The notes under the pieces: generated by a model | Told to the model about the DNA's origin: nothing | The model's database searches: none | What the model saw: the letters and a program-made list of their open reading frames with translations, nothing else | Translations under genes and position numbers: made by a program | Shown: in pieces, positions 26,520 to 37,503 of the stretch | Layout: each line of letters starts with the position of its first letter | How positions within the stretch are numbered: the stretch's first letter is position 1 | Assembly: GCF_018967865.2 (NCBI RefSeq) | Contig: NZ_JAHLZY020000001.1 | Span: 4,216,001-4,280,000 of the forward strand | From: Hymenobacter siberiensis | GTDB lineage: Bacteria > Bacteroidota > Bacteroidia > Cytophagales > Hymenobacteraceae | DNA: 64,000 bases | Direction of reading: 5' to 3'

Positions 26520-26720
26520 AGGCTGGCAGTGTATTCGAAGGGAAACGGTGCAGGTGACGGTGAAAGATAGCGGATTTTTTATATTGTCCGTCCCGCCAGC
26601 AGTAATCCAATTATAAAATCACTTATTTTCATGATTTTAAACTATTTACAAAGCAGCGTTATTTTTTAATATTCGATTTATCAGGTATTCTTGTTTCGTG
26701 CGCCTGCCCTTAAAACACCG

Positions 26721-26848
26721 AAGGCCAATGCCGGGCCGCTACGCGTGGGTAGCGCCGGCAATTGGGCCCGACTGCTGGGGCGCAGCTGTTTCCGGAGTTG
26801 CTGCCCGAGCCGGCCCGGTTTGCGGCCGGCAGCGTGTGGCTGGTATAG
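26721..26848 (+). pseudogene. moeA 3'-end fragment
   Basis: Reads PLRVGSAGNWARLLG in one frame, then after a frameshift ELLPEPARFAAGSVWLV and a TAG stop. Intact moeA ends PLRVGGSGDLAGLLG, then ELPPEPAVFAAGSVW and a TAG stop. Nucleotides match throughout with scattered substitutions and small deletions. No other part of moeA is nearby. It lies in direct orientation to moeA (4109-5332), on the other side of the lanthipeptide locus. It is a decayed duplicate of the gene end and a likely insertion scar. Confidence 0.75.
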
Positions 26849-26860
26849 CCCCTATCAAAA

Positions 26861-26904
26861 AACGTCATGCTGAACGCCGCTATTGCGGCGTTCAGCATGA
26901 CGTT
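26861..26904. repeat. Long-stem hairpin repeat, copy 1
   Basis: A perfect 20-bp inverted repeat with a 4-base loop; the outer end is AACGTCATGCTGAACG. Its outer end resembles those of the hairpins at 37218, 41529 and 43366 (consensus GTCATxxxGAGCG). It sits just downstream of the quinone oxidoreductase gene and directly after the moeA fragment, and may also act as a terminator. Confidence 0.75.
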
Positions 26905-26936
26905 CACACTTTTGGCTAACCCTTGTTCTGACGCTG

Positions 26937-27887
26937 CTAGGGCACGACAACGATTTTGCCGGTCGTGTGGTGAGATTCAATCTGCTTGAGGGCTTCCTGC
27001 ACCTCTGCTAGCGGGTACGTTTCAGCAATTTTCACCGTCAATTTACCGGCATCGGCCAGCTGGCGCAGCTCGTCCAGCTGCTGGGTATTGGGCTCCACAA
27101 AAACGTAGTGGAAGTTGATGCTGGCATCCAGCCCCTGGCCGTTGTGCAGGATGGAAACCAGCGTACCACCGGGTTTCAGGGCCGGCAGGCTCTGGGTAAG
27201 CGTATCGCCGCTGATGCAGTCGAAAATCAGGTCGACACCGGCGGGCACAAGGGCTTTCACGGCATCACCCACGCTTCCATTGCGATAGTCAACCGTGAAA
27301 TCAGCACCCAGCTCCTTCATGTAGGCGAAGTTGGGCTCGCTGGCTACCGCCACTACCGTTGTGCCCCGGTCTTTGGCCAGCTGAATGGCGAAACCGCCCA
27401 CCCCGCCCGAAGCTCCGAGAATCAGGACCGTTTGGCCCGCCTGCAGCTGGCCGGCGTCAAACAGCGACTGGTAGGCCGTGAGCCCCGCCAGCGGAATACC
27501 GGCCGCCTGCTCCCAGCTCAGGCTACCGGGCCGCAGGGCCAGGTAGCTTTCGGGCACCACCATGTACTCGGCAAAAGTGCCGTGCTGCACCGTGGGACGA
27601 CGAATGTAGCCATACACCCCCGTGCCAACAGCAAAGCGGCGGGCCCCGTGGCCGCGCTCCTCTACCACCCCGGCCATATCCCAGCCCGGCACAACAGGGA
27701 ACTCAGCCGGTAGCATCTGCTGTAAATAGCCCTCCCGAATCAGCGAATCGACGGGATTGACCCCGGCCGCCTTCACGCGCAGCAGCACTTCCCCTTCCTT
27801 TACTTCGGGCAGGTCCAGGTTACCGACTTGAATTTTATCCACCCCACCGAATTCGGTGTAGAAGGCGGCTTTCGTTTGTTTTGCCAT
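26937..27887 (-). CDS. NADP-dependent quinone/zinc-type alcohol oxidoreductase
   Basis: A 316-residue medium-chain reductase of the quinone oxidoreductase (zeta-crystallin-like) group. GroES-like N-terminus: VKAAGVNPVDSLIREG, PVVPGWDMAGVVEERG. Nucleotide-binding fold: VLILGASGGVGGFAIQLAKDRG. There are no zinc-binding Cys clusters, as expected for this group. It ends with the usual HHTTGKIVVV. It probably reduces quinones or enones with NADPH in the cytoplasm; the substrate is not known. The start at 27887 (MAKQTKAAFY) is chosen over one 31 codons upstream because the latter would enter the divergent metH leader. Confidence 0.85.
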   Translation of the reverse strand: MAKQTKAAFYTEFGGVDKIQVGNLDLPEVKEGEVLLRVKAAGVNPVDSLIREGYLQQMLPAEFPVVPGWDMAGVVEERGHGARRFAVGTGVYGYIRRPTVQHGTFAEYMVVPESYLALRPGSLSWEQAAGIPLAGLTAYQSLFDAGQLQAGQTVLILGASGGVGGFAIQLAKDRGTTVVAVASEPNFAYMKELGADFTVDYRNGSVGDAVKALVPAGVDLIFDCISGDTLTQSLPALKPGGTLVSILHNGQGLDASINFHYVFVEPNTQQLDELRQLADAGKLTVKIAETYPLAEVQEALKQIESHHTTGKIVVVP

Positions 27888-28013
27888 AATTGAAAATTGC
27901 TCCCTGGAAGAAATTGCTCCTTGGAATGGGTGACTTAACTCCCACGGGCAGGCGTAGGTTTTGCACGGCCAGCGAACCATTTTGCGTTTCGGCTGTATAT
28001 TCGTTCAACGCTG

Positions 28014-28107
28014 CTATCCAGAAAGACCGAGGGACCGGGCCCGATGACGTCTTGGCAACCTACCTAGAGTAGGTGCCAACTCCCGTTTCACTATTTTTTT
28101 GGTGAAA
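28014..28107 (+). promoter_or_regulatory. SAM riboswitch (SAM-I/S-box type) of metH
   Basis: The sequence follows the S-box aptamer: CTATCCAGAAAGACCGAGGG, then GGGCCCGATGACG, CTTGGCAACC, a variable stem (CCTAC, AGAG, GTAGG) and GGTGCCAACTCCC. Conserved GAxxxGGGGCCCGATGA-type and GGCAACC/GGTGCCAA parts are all present. A small hairpin (TTTCAC/GTGAAA, 28086-28107) follows with its T-run inside the loop rather than after it, so control may be by an anti-terminator form or at translation. High S-adenosylmethionine would switch metH off. Confidence 0.88.
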
Positions 28108-28189
28108 GAAGATGACAGCCGGAACCGTGCCTCGCCGCATGGGTTTCTTTCTGGATACGCGCTTACGTAGCCCTATCGAACAGAAAGAA

Positions 28190-31885
<3,696 letters not shown>

Positions 31886-31948
31886 CTGTTAGCTCTAGTT
31901 CTCAAAATCCCGACCCCAAAAGCTAATAGCTAACGGCTAGCTCATATA

Positions 31949-32905
31949 ATGAAAGTTACTGACCACCTGGCCCAGGCCAACGGCAAAACCCTTTTTTCCT
32001 TTGAGGTGCTGCCGCCCAAAAAGGGCGAGAACATCCACACGCTATTCTCGAATATCGAGCCATTGATGGAGTTCAAGCCGCCGTTTATCGACGTGACGTA
32101 TCACCGCGAAGAGTACGTGTACCGCCACCACCCCAACGGCCTGCTGGAGAAGAAGACCGTGCGCCGCCGCCCCGGCACCGTGGGCATTTGCGCGGCCATC
32201 AAAAACCGGTTTGATGTGGACACAGTGCCGCACCTCATCTGCGGCGGTTTCACGAAGGAGGAAACCGAGAATGCGCTGATTGACCTGCATTTTCTGGGCA
32301 TCGACTCCATTCTGGCCCTGCGCGGCGACCCCATTAAGAGCGAGGGCGTGTTCAAGCCCGAGCCCGATGGCCACGCCTACGCCTGCGACCTCATCGGCCA
32401 GGTGGCCAACCTGAACAAGGGCGAGTACCTGGATGAGGAACAGGATGATACCTGGGCCACCAACTTCTGCATCGGTACGGCCGGCTACCCCGAAAAGCAT
32501 TTCGAGGCCCCCAATTATGCCTCCGATATCCGCTTCCTGAAGCATAAGGTGGACCGAGGCGCCGAATACATCGTGACCCAGATGTTTTTCGACAACGAGG
32601 AGTTTTTCAAGTTTGAGCGGAAGTGTCGCGACGCGGGCATCAACGTGCCCATCATTCCGGGGCTGAAGCCGCTCACCACCAAAAGCCAACTCACGATGCT
32701 GCCGAGGACCTTTTTCCTCAACATTCCGGAAATCTTGTCGGAGGCCATCAGCCAGTGCCGCGACAACGAGGCGGCCCGCGCCATCGGCATCGAGTGGTGC
32801 CTCAACCAGAGCCGCGAGCTGATGGCCCACGGCGTGCCCTGCCTGCACTATTACTCCATGGGCAAGTCGGAAAGCATCCGGCGCATTGCGGCCGAGCTAT
32901 TTTAA
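31949..32905 (+). CDS. metF: 5,10-methylenetetrahydrofolate reductase MetF
   Basis: A 318-residue flavoprotein that makes 5-methyltetrahydrofolate, the methyl donor of MetH. Motifs: FSFEVLPPKKG near the N-terminus (catalytic Glu), FIDVTYH, ILALRGDPIK, and GAEYIVTQMFFDNEEFFKF. The C-terminal HGVPCLHYYSMGKSESIRRI is standard. It is 63 bp downstream of metH and probably in the same transcript, so it is also under SAM control. The 63-bp gap contains a partly self-complementary TTAGCT/AGCTAA sequence. Confidence 0.96.
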   Translation: MKVTDHLAQANGKTLFSFEVLPPKKGENIHTLFSNIEPLMEFKPPFIDVTYHREEYVYRHHPNGLLEKKTVRRRPGTVGICAAIKNRFDVDTVPHLICGGFTKEETENALIDLHFLGIDSILALRGDPIKSEGVFKPEPDGHAYACDLIGQVANLNKGEYLDEEQDDTWATNFCIGTAGYPEKHFEAPNYASDIRFLKHKVDRGAEYIVTQMFFDNEEFFKFERKCRDAGINVPIIPGLKPLTTKSQLTMLPRTFFLNIPEILSEAISQCRDNEAARAIGIEWCLNQSRELMAHGVPCLHYYSMGKSESIRRIAAELF

Positions 32906-32985
32906 ACCGGCCGCCGCCGGTGCCGCTACCTTCTGCCCGTTTAGCCGTAGAAGGCGAGGCCACGTTGGCCTTTTCAAGCCCAAAA

Positions 32986-33558
32986 ATGCCTATGCAACGA
33001 CTATTTGATGGTTTTAATGCAAACCGCCGTCTACGCTTTTTCCCGGCGGCGGCACTGGCGGCCCTTTTGCTGACCGGCTGCGACTCGACGCCCAATGAGC
33101 GCCGGGCCGTGGCCCGCAACGCCGGCCGTGAACTGGATGACGTGGCCAGCAAAGCCGCCCACAAGCTGGCCCGCGTGGGCAAAGCCGCGGCCACCTACGA
33201 TGCCACCAACCGCGCCCGCCGCGCCCGGCCCCTCGACCCGCGCCAGCAGATGGCCATGGAAGCCAAGCTGCTGGGCCCCTACAACGGCCAAATCAACGCC
33301 CTCACGCCCCAGGACCTGCCCGCCGCCTATGGCCAGCTGGTGCGCGAGGCCCGCACCCAGCGCGCCACCTGGACCGACCGCGACTGGGACTACGCCCGCG
33401 CCGTGTACCAACGCCTGAACGACCAGCTGAAGCAGGTGCGCATGGACATGCCCGCCCGTGATGAAGTACGGGTGCGTGCCCGCCAGGCTGAGTTCGTTAG
33501 CCTCCAAGCCGGCCACGCCATGAACGGCATCGACGCCGCTACCCGGCAGCAAAAATAA
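32986..33558 (+). CDS. Lipoprotein of unknown function
   Basis: A 190-residue protein with a lipoprotein signal peptide: a basic start, then FFPAAALAALLLTGCDS with the lipobox Cys near residue 29. The mature part is charged and helical (AGRELDDVASKAAHKLARVG; KAAATYDATNRARRARPLDP; QAEFVSLQAGHAMNGID), with no recognisable domain. It probably sits on the periplasmic face of the inner or outer membrane. The longer open frame that overlaps metF is rejected because the signal peptide begins at this ATG; a second ATG two codons later is also possible. Confidence 0.7.
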   Translation: MPMQRLFDGFNANRRLRFFPAAALAALLLTGCDSTPNERRAVARNAGRELDDVASKAAHKLARVGKAAATYDATNRARRARPLDPRQQMAMEAKLLGPYNGQINALTPQDLPAAYGQLVREARTQRATWTDRDWDYARAVYQRLNDQLKQVRMDMPARDEVRVRARQAEFVSLQAGHAMNGIDAATRQQK

Positions 33559-33565
33559 GTTAAGC

Positions 33566-33642
33566 GTTGAAAATCAGGAGTTAAGAGTTAACTGGCTTTT
33601 ATCACAAGCCGCTTAATCAACTCTTAACTCCTAACTTTCAAC
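33566..33642. repeat. Imperfect inverted repeat rich in AACTCTTAACTC
   Basis: Two arms of about 26 bp (GTTGAAAATCAGGAGTTAAG and the near complement CTTAACTCCTAACTTTCAAC), separated by about 24 bases. AT-rich against GC-rich neighbours. It looks like a small interspersed palindrome between two co-directional genes. Confidence 0.6.
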
Positions 33643-33658
33643 TCTTAACTTCCCTCCC

Positions 33659-34099
33659 GTGTCCAGCCCCGATTCCGTCGTTTTTCTCGAATCCTTCTAC
33701 GAGCCGATGGCGGCCAACCTGGCCCGCACCCGGTTGGAAGCGGCGGGTATTCCGTGCTTCCTCAGCAATGAGAATCTGGTGTCCATTATGCCGCTGTACA
33801 GCCCGATTACGGGCGGCGTGCGGCTGCACGTGCGGCAAAGCGACGCGGAGGCCGCGCTCGAAATTCTGCACGATGAGGCCGTGCCCCGGGCCACGGACCC
33901 GGACATTGCCTCCTTCGCCGCCGATGCGCCCGACCCCGTAACACCGCGCTGCCCGCGTTGCGGGTCGTCGGATGTAGCCTATGGCCCGGCTACGCGCAAT
34001 ACGTATGGGTTCTGGTCGGGGCTGCTATCGGTACTGCTGCGGTTTCCGGTGCGCGGCAAGCGGTTTCACTGCTTTCATTGCGGCGATGAGTTTAAGTAG
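33659..34099 (+). CDS. DUF2007-type protein with C-terminal zinc ribbon
   Basis: A 146-residue protein. The N-terminal half (about 5-75: VFLESFYEPMAANLARTRLEAAGIPCFLSNENL, GGVRLHVRQSDAEAALEIL) is a DUF2007-like ferredoxin-fold domain, often called putative signal-transducing. The C-terminal half is a small zinc ribbon: CPRCGSSDVAYG and HCFHCGDEF, joined by one hydrophobic segment (GFWSGLLSVLLRFPV). The start codon is GTG at 33659, fitting the family start just before the first strand. Function unknown; the stand-alone position gives no further clue. Confidence 0.75.
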   Translation: MSSPDSVVFLESFYEPMAANLARTRLEAAGIPCFLSNENLVSIMPLYSPITGGVRLHVRQSDAEAALEILHDEAVPRATDPDIASFAADAPDPVTPRCPRCGSSDVAYGPATRNTYGFWSGLLSVLLRFPVRGKRFHCFHCGDEFK

Positions 34100-34171
34100 G
34101 CGGCCCGGCAGCGCCTGATTTAACCCTGAGGGCCGCCAACAATAAGGCGTGGGAATCACCGTTGTTGCCGC

Positions 34172-35365
34172 ATGACTAGCGTACACCAAAGGGGGCCTGG
34201 GCGGCCGCTATTGCTTGCTAACGTATTGCTGCTGGCGTGGTGGCTGCCGGGTGCACCCGCGTGGGCGCAGGCACCTCTCCCGACGGGCAGCGGCCTGAAA
34301 GGCGATTACTACGAAGGGACGAATTTCGAAAAGTTCGTTTTGACCCGCCGCGATACCACCATCAACTTCAACTGGGGCCAGCAGCCGCCCGCGCCGGGCC
34401 TCGGGGCCGAGCTGTTTTCGGTGCGCTGGACGGGCTGGCTAGTGCCCCCGACCAGCGGCAAATACCTTTTTCATGTGACCGTGGACGACGGCATTCGGCT
34501 GTGGCTGAACGACCAGCTGATTATAAACGAGTGGCGCGGGCAGCCTCTGAGCAACTACACCACCGCCGTGGAGCTGCGGGCCGGCGAGCCCTACCGCCTG
34601 CGGGTCGATTATTGCCAATACAGCATGGATACCCGCGTTTTTGTTACCTGGGAGCCACCTGGCCCCCGGGCGGCGCAGGCTCCCTCGTCGTGGCGCAACC
34701 TGTGGGGCCTCGCGGCTGAAACGCCCAAGCCGGAGCCCATTCCGACGAGCTTTCTGTATGCCAATAACCCCCGGCCGGCCGCAGCACCGACGCCGCCCAA
34801 GTCACAGCCGCTGCCACCGCTTTCCGGCATCAGACCCACGGTAGCCGCCCGGCCGCGCACTACCCCGGTACCCGCAGCCGCCCCGCCTCCCCAGCCGCGG
34901 GTGGCGGCGCGGCCGGCACGCCGCCCGATGCTGCCACCACCCCAAGCTACCGCGCCGCCAGCGCCCGAAGCCCTGGTATTGCGGGCCGACTCGGGCGGCA
35001 CCGCGCAGCTGGCGCGCCTGGCCGTGGGTGAAGCCGTGACGCTGCCCGAGCTTCATTTCGAGCAGGGCACAGCCCGGCTGCTGCCGCCTGCCCGCGCCGC
35101 CCTCGACACACTGGCCGCCATGCTGCAAAAAAGCGCCGGCCTGCGCCTCGAAGTGCAGGGCCACACCGACAACGTGGGCAACGCCGACTTGAACCGCCAG
35201 CTCTCGCAGCAGCGGGCCGAGGCCGTATGCCGCTACCTCACGGCCCACGGCGTGCACACGGCCCAGCTACGACCGGTGGGCTACGGCGGCACCCAGCCCG
35301 TAGCCGACAACGCCGACCCCGTCCAGCGCCCCCGCAACCGCCGCGTGGTACTACGCCGGCTGTAG
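34172..35365 (+). CDS. PA14-OmpA cell-envelope protein
   Basis: A 397-residue secreted protein. Signal peptide 1-33 ending APAWAQA. The PA14 domain (about 40-170: LKGDYYEGTNFEKF, WTGWLVPPTSGKYLFHVTVDDGIRLWLN, YRLRVDYCQ) is a carbohydrate-binding beta barrel. A long Pro/Ala-rich linker follows (about 200-275). The C-terminal OmpA domain (about 290-397: LHFEQGTARLLPPARAALDT, LEVQGHTDNVGNADLNRQLS, RRVVLRRL) is expected to bind peptidoglycan. It may tether the wall to glycans at the surface. PA14 and OmpA in one chain is seen in Bacteroidota envelope proteins. Confidence 0.88.
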   Translation: MTSVHQRGPGRPLLLANVLLLAWWLPGAPAWAQAPLPTGSGLKGDYYEGTNFEKFVLTRRDTTINFNWGQQPPAPGLGAELFSVRWTGWLVPPTSGKYLFHVTVDDGIRLWLNDQLIINEWRGQPLSNYTTAVELRAGEPYRLRVDYCQYSMDTRVFVTWEPPGPRAAQAPSSWRNLWGLAAETPKPEPIPTSFLYANNPRPAAAPTPPKSQPLPPLSGIRPTVAARPRTTPVPAAAPPPQPRVAARPARRPMLPPPQATAPPAPEALVLRADSGGTAQLARLAVGEAVTLPELHFEQGTARLLPPARAALDTLAAMLQKSAGLRLEVQGHTDNVGNADLNRQLSQQRAEAVCRYLTAHGVHTAQLRPVGYGGTQPVADNADPVQRPRNRRVVLRRL

Positions 35366-35408
35366 CTCCGCCTTCCCCCATCGTGCTCAAAACCCGTATG
35401 CGTTCGGA

Positions 35409-36109
35409 TTGCAGCTGCCAACTTCCCCGGTGCGTTCGTATTGCAACCGCCTCTATCCGTCGTTCATACTATTTGCCACTCACCTGTTGCGCTCGCTTCG
35501 CCGCCACTGGCCCAACTACTTGGTAGAGGCGGCCGGGCTGGTAGCTTTTCTCGTTTTTTCGAGCGTAGCGGCCGTAGTGTGCCACCACCCTAATTCGGCG
35601 GTGGCACGGGCGCTGGGACCCCACGAATGGGTGCAGCGCATTGGGGTAGGGCTGATAGTGGGCAGCCTGGTGGCGGCCATGGCCTACTCGCCCTGGGGCA
35701 AGCGCTCGGGAGCGCACTTCAACCCGGCCGTGACACTGGGCTTCTGGCAGCTGGGCCATATCCGGACGGCCGATGCCATTTGGTACGTAGTGGCGCAGTT
35801 TGCGGGGGCATTGGTGGCCGGCGTGGCTATCTTCTGGCTGATGGCCCCGTGGTTTGGTCACCCGGATGTGCACTACAACACCACCCGCCCGCCCGCGGGA
35901 GCCTACGGCTGGGTGATTGCGCTGGGGGCCGAAATCCTGCCCGCTCAATGGGCAGCGCCATACCCGCCGGGAGCAGCCCGAGCTTGTGGCTGTATTTTCT
36001 GGGGCCGCTGACCGCTACTTGGGTCACGGCCGCCGTGTACGGACGCTGGCGGCAGCGGCGGCACCCAACAGCATACCCACCGGTGTGCCCAGATTATTCT
36101 GCTGAGTAG
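35409..36109 (+). pseudogene. Aquaporin (MIP family) with internal deletion and frameshift
   Basis: The first frame (to 36011) has the amino-terminal half of an aquaporin: membrane helix LVEAAGLVAFLVFSSVAAVV, the first NPA in GAHFNPAVTLGFW, and a helix ending GWVIALGAEIL. It then shifts to nonsense. A second frame over the same stretch reads NPARSMGSAIPAGS, the second NPA motif, then SLWLYFLGPLTATWVTAAVYG, the last helix, ending at 36109. The helix that should lie between (about 60 residues) is missing. The junction is at AATCCTG (about 35932-35940), where the deletion brings both frames together. The first ATG of the gene is also unclear; the open frame begins with TTG. The product could not form a six-helix channel. 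Confidence 0.75.
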
Positions 36110-36266
36110 CAATTGGCGCAGAGTGGGTTGAAAAAAGCTGCTGGGCCGCGTGGGCCGATGTCGCTCAGCGGTTGCTGCACCAGCCATCTAGGCTACCGGC
36201 TGGGGTCCGGCATTAGCCATTTTTCCTTTTTTCGCGTAAGCAGAGGCACACTATTTCCACGCTGCC

Positions 36267-37199
36267 ATGCCCGCCAAAAAGACTGATTCCGCCAAAGCCC
36301 CGGTTAAAAAAGCCGCCCCCGCCAAAGCCGAGAGCCGCCCCACGGCCAAGGATATGAAGGCCGCCGCCCAAAAGCTACCTTATCCGGCCAAACAGGCCGA
36401 CATGAAACTGCAGCCCGATTCGGACCTGGCCAACTACAAGGCCGCCGGCAAGCTGAAGGACAAAGTCGCCATCATCACCGGGGCCGATTCCGGCATTGGC
36501 CGAGCCGTGGCCATTGCCTTCGCCAAAGAAGGCGCGCACGTGGCCATCGTCTTCAACGAAAACGTGGAGGATGCCGAAAAAACCAAACAAATGATTGAGA
36601 AGGAGAAGCGCAAGTGCCTGCTGCTGCAGATGGACGTGCGCGACCCCGAACAGTGCAAGCAGGCCGTGCGCCGCACCATGGCCGAGCTGGGCGGGCTGAA
36701 CATTCTGGTGAACAACGCCGCGTTCCAGATGAGCCAGGCGAAGTTTGAGGACATCTCAGAGGAGCAAATTCGCCGCACCTTCGACACAAATATCCTGGGC
36801 TACATCTGGATGGCGCAGGCTACGATTCCGCACCTGAAGAAGGACGACTGCATCATCAACACGGGCAGTATTGTGGGCATCACGGGCATCCCCATTCTGG
36901 TGGATTATGCCTGCTCGAAGGCCGGTATTCATGCCCTTACCAAGTCGCTGGCGCTGTATCTGGGCGAGAAAGGCATTCGAGTGAACTGCGTGGTGCCCGG
37001 CCCGGTCTGGACGCCTAACATTCCCGGTACCATGCCCATCGAAGAAATCGCCAAATTCGGCCACGAGGTCGCCCTCAAGCGCCCTGGCCAGCCCGAGGAG
37101 CTGGCTCCCGCCTACGTGCTGCTGGCCTCCCAAGACGGCTCCTTCATGACCGGCAGCCTCGTGCACGTAACCGGCGGCAAGCTCAGCAGCGACGAGTAG
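36267..37199 (+). CDS. SDR-family oxidoreductase with Lys-rich N-terminus
   Basis: A 310-residue classical short-chain dehydrogenase. Residues 1-40 are Lys/Ala/Pro-rich (KKTDSAKAPVKKAAPAKAE), a tail common in the YghA-like group of general-stress SDRs. Then KVAIITGADSGIGRAVAIAF (TGxxxGIG), NNAAF, INTGSIVGITG (catalytic Ser), and YACSKAGIHALTKSLA (YxxxK). The C-terminus ends VHVTGGK. It probably oxidises or reduces a small alcohol or sugar with NAD(P); the substrate is unknown. A hairpin repeat lies directly downstream. Confidence 0.87.
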   Translation: MPAKKTDSAKAPVKKAAPAKAESRPTAKDMKAAAQKLPYPAKQADMKLQPDSDLANYKAAGKLKDKVAIITGADSGIGRAVAIAFAKEGAHVAIVFNENVEDAEKTKQMIEKEKRKCLLLQMDVRDPEQCKQAVRRTMAELGGLNILVNNAAFQMSQAKFEDISEEQIRRTFDTNILGYIWMAQATIPHLKKDDCIINTGSIVGITGIPILVDYACSKAGIHALTKSLALYLGEKGIRVNCVVPGPVWTPNIPGTMPIEEIAKFGHEVALKRPGQPEELAPAYVLLASQDGSFMTGSLVHVTGGKLSSDE

Positions 37200-37217
37200 C
37201 GCTGGGATGAATTCAGA

Positions 37218-37329
37218 ACGGTCATGTCGAGCGCAGCCGAGACATCCCGCGTGGGGTAGTAATCAATGTCGTTGAACGACTGGATTACCTGACCACGCGG
37301 GATGTCTCGGCTGCGCTCGACATGACCGT
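37218..37329. repeat. Long-stem hairpin repeat, copy 2
   Basis: Two perfectly complementary 37-bp arms (outer end ACGGTCATGTCGAGCGCAGC) with a 38-base loop, between the SDR and MFS genes. Same family as the hairpins at 26861, 41529 and 43366. Confidence 0.85.
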
Positions 37330-37503
37330 CCTTGTTGGTCGTCACACAGCCAGCTATAGCTATTTAGCAAAGTTTTCACGCCACGATTAGTCAACCACCG
37401 AAGCAGCCGATTACCTTGCTGCTTTATACGCATTTTCAAGGGGTTAGACCCCTTGGTAGCGGTATTTTCTATTTTCTTCTTTCACATCAATTCCCACTTT
37501 TAC

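Larger units (their letters stand above)
5333..26848. other. Putative genomic island carrying the lanthipeptide locus, bounded by moeA 3' ends
   Basis: The left boundary is the end of intact moeA (5332). The right boundary is a degenerate fragment matching the last 45 or so codons of moeA in direct orientation (26721-26848). Between them lies a self-contained biosynthesis, export and regulation set whose gene content is unlike the housekeeping genes on both sides. The flank 5.4-9.5 kb is visibly more AT-rich than its neighbours. No integrase or transposase is seen inside, so the mechanism of entry is unknown. Duplication of a gene end at both sides of a block is a usual mark of site-specific or homologous insertion. 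Confidence 0.5.

Noticed and set aside
6845..26768. CCGGCAATTGGG occurs both in the hairpin at 6845 and in the moeA fragment near 26755
   Set aside because: Twelve bases shared without any flanking similarity. It was considered as an island-end marker, but chance is a sufficient explanation.
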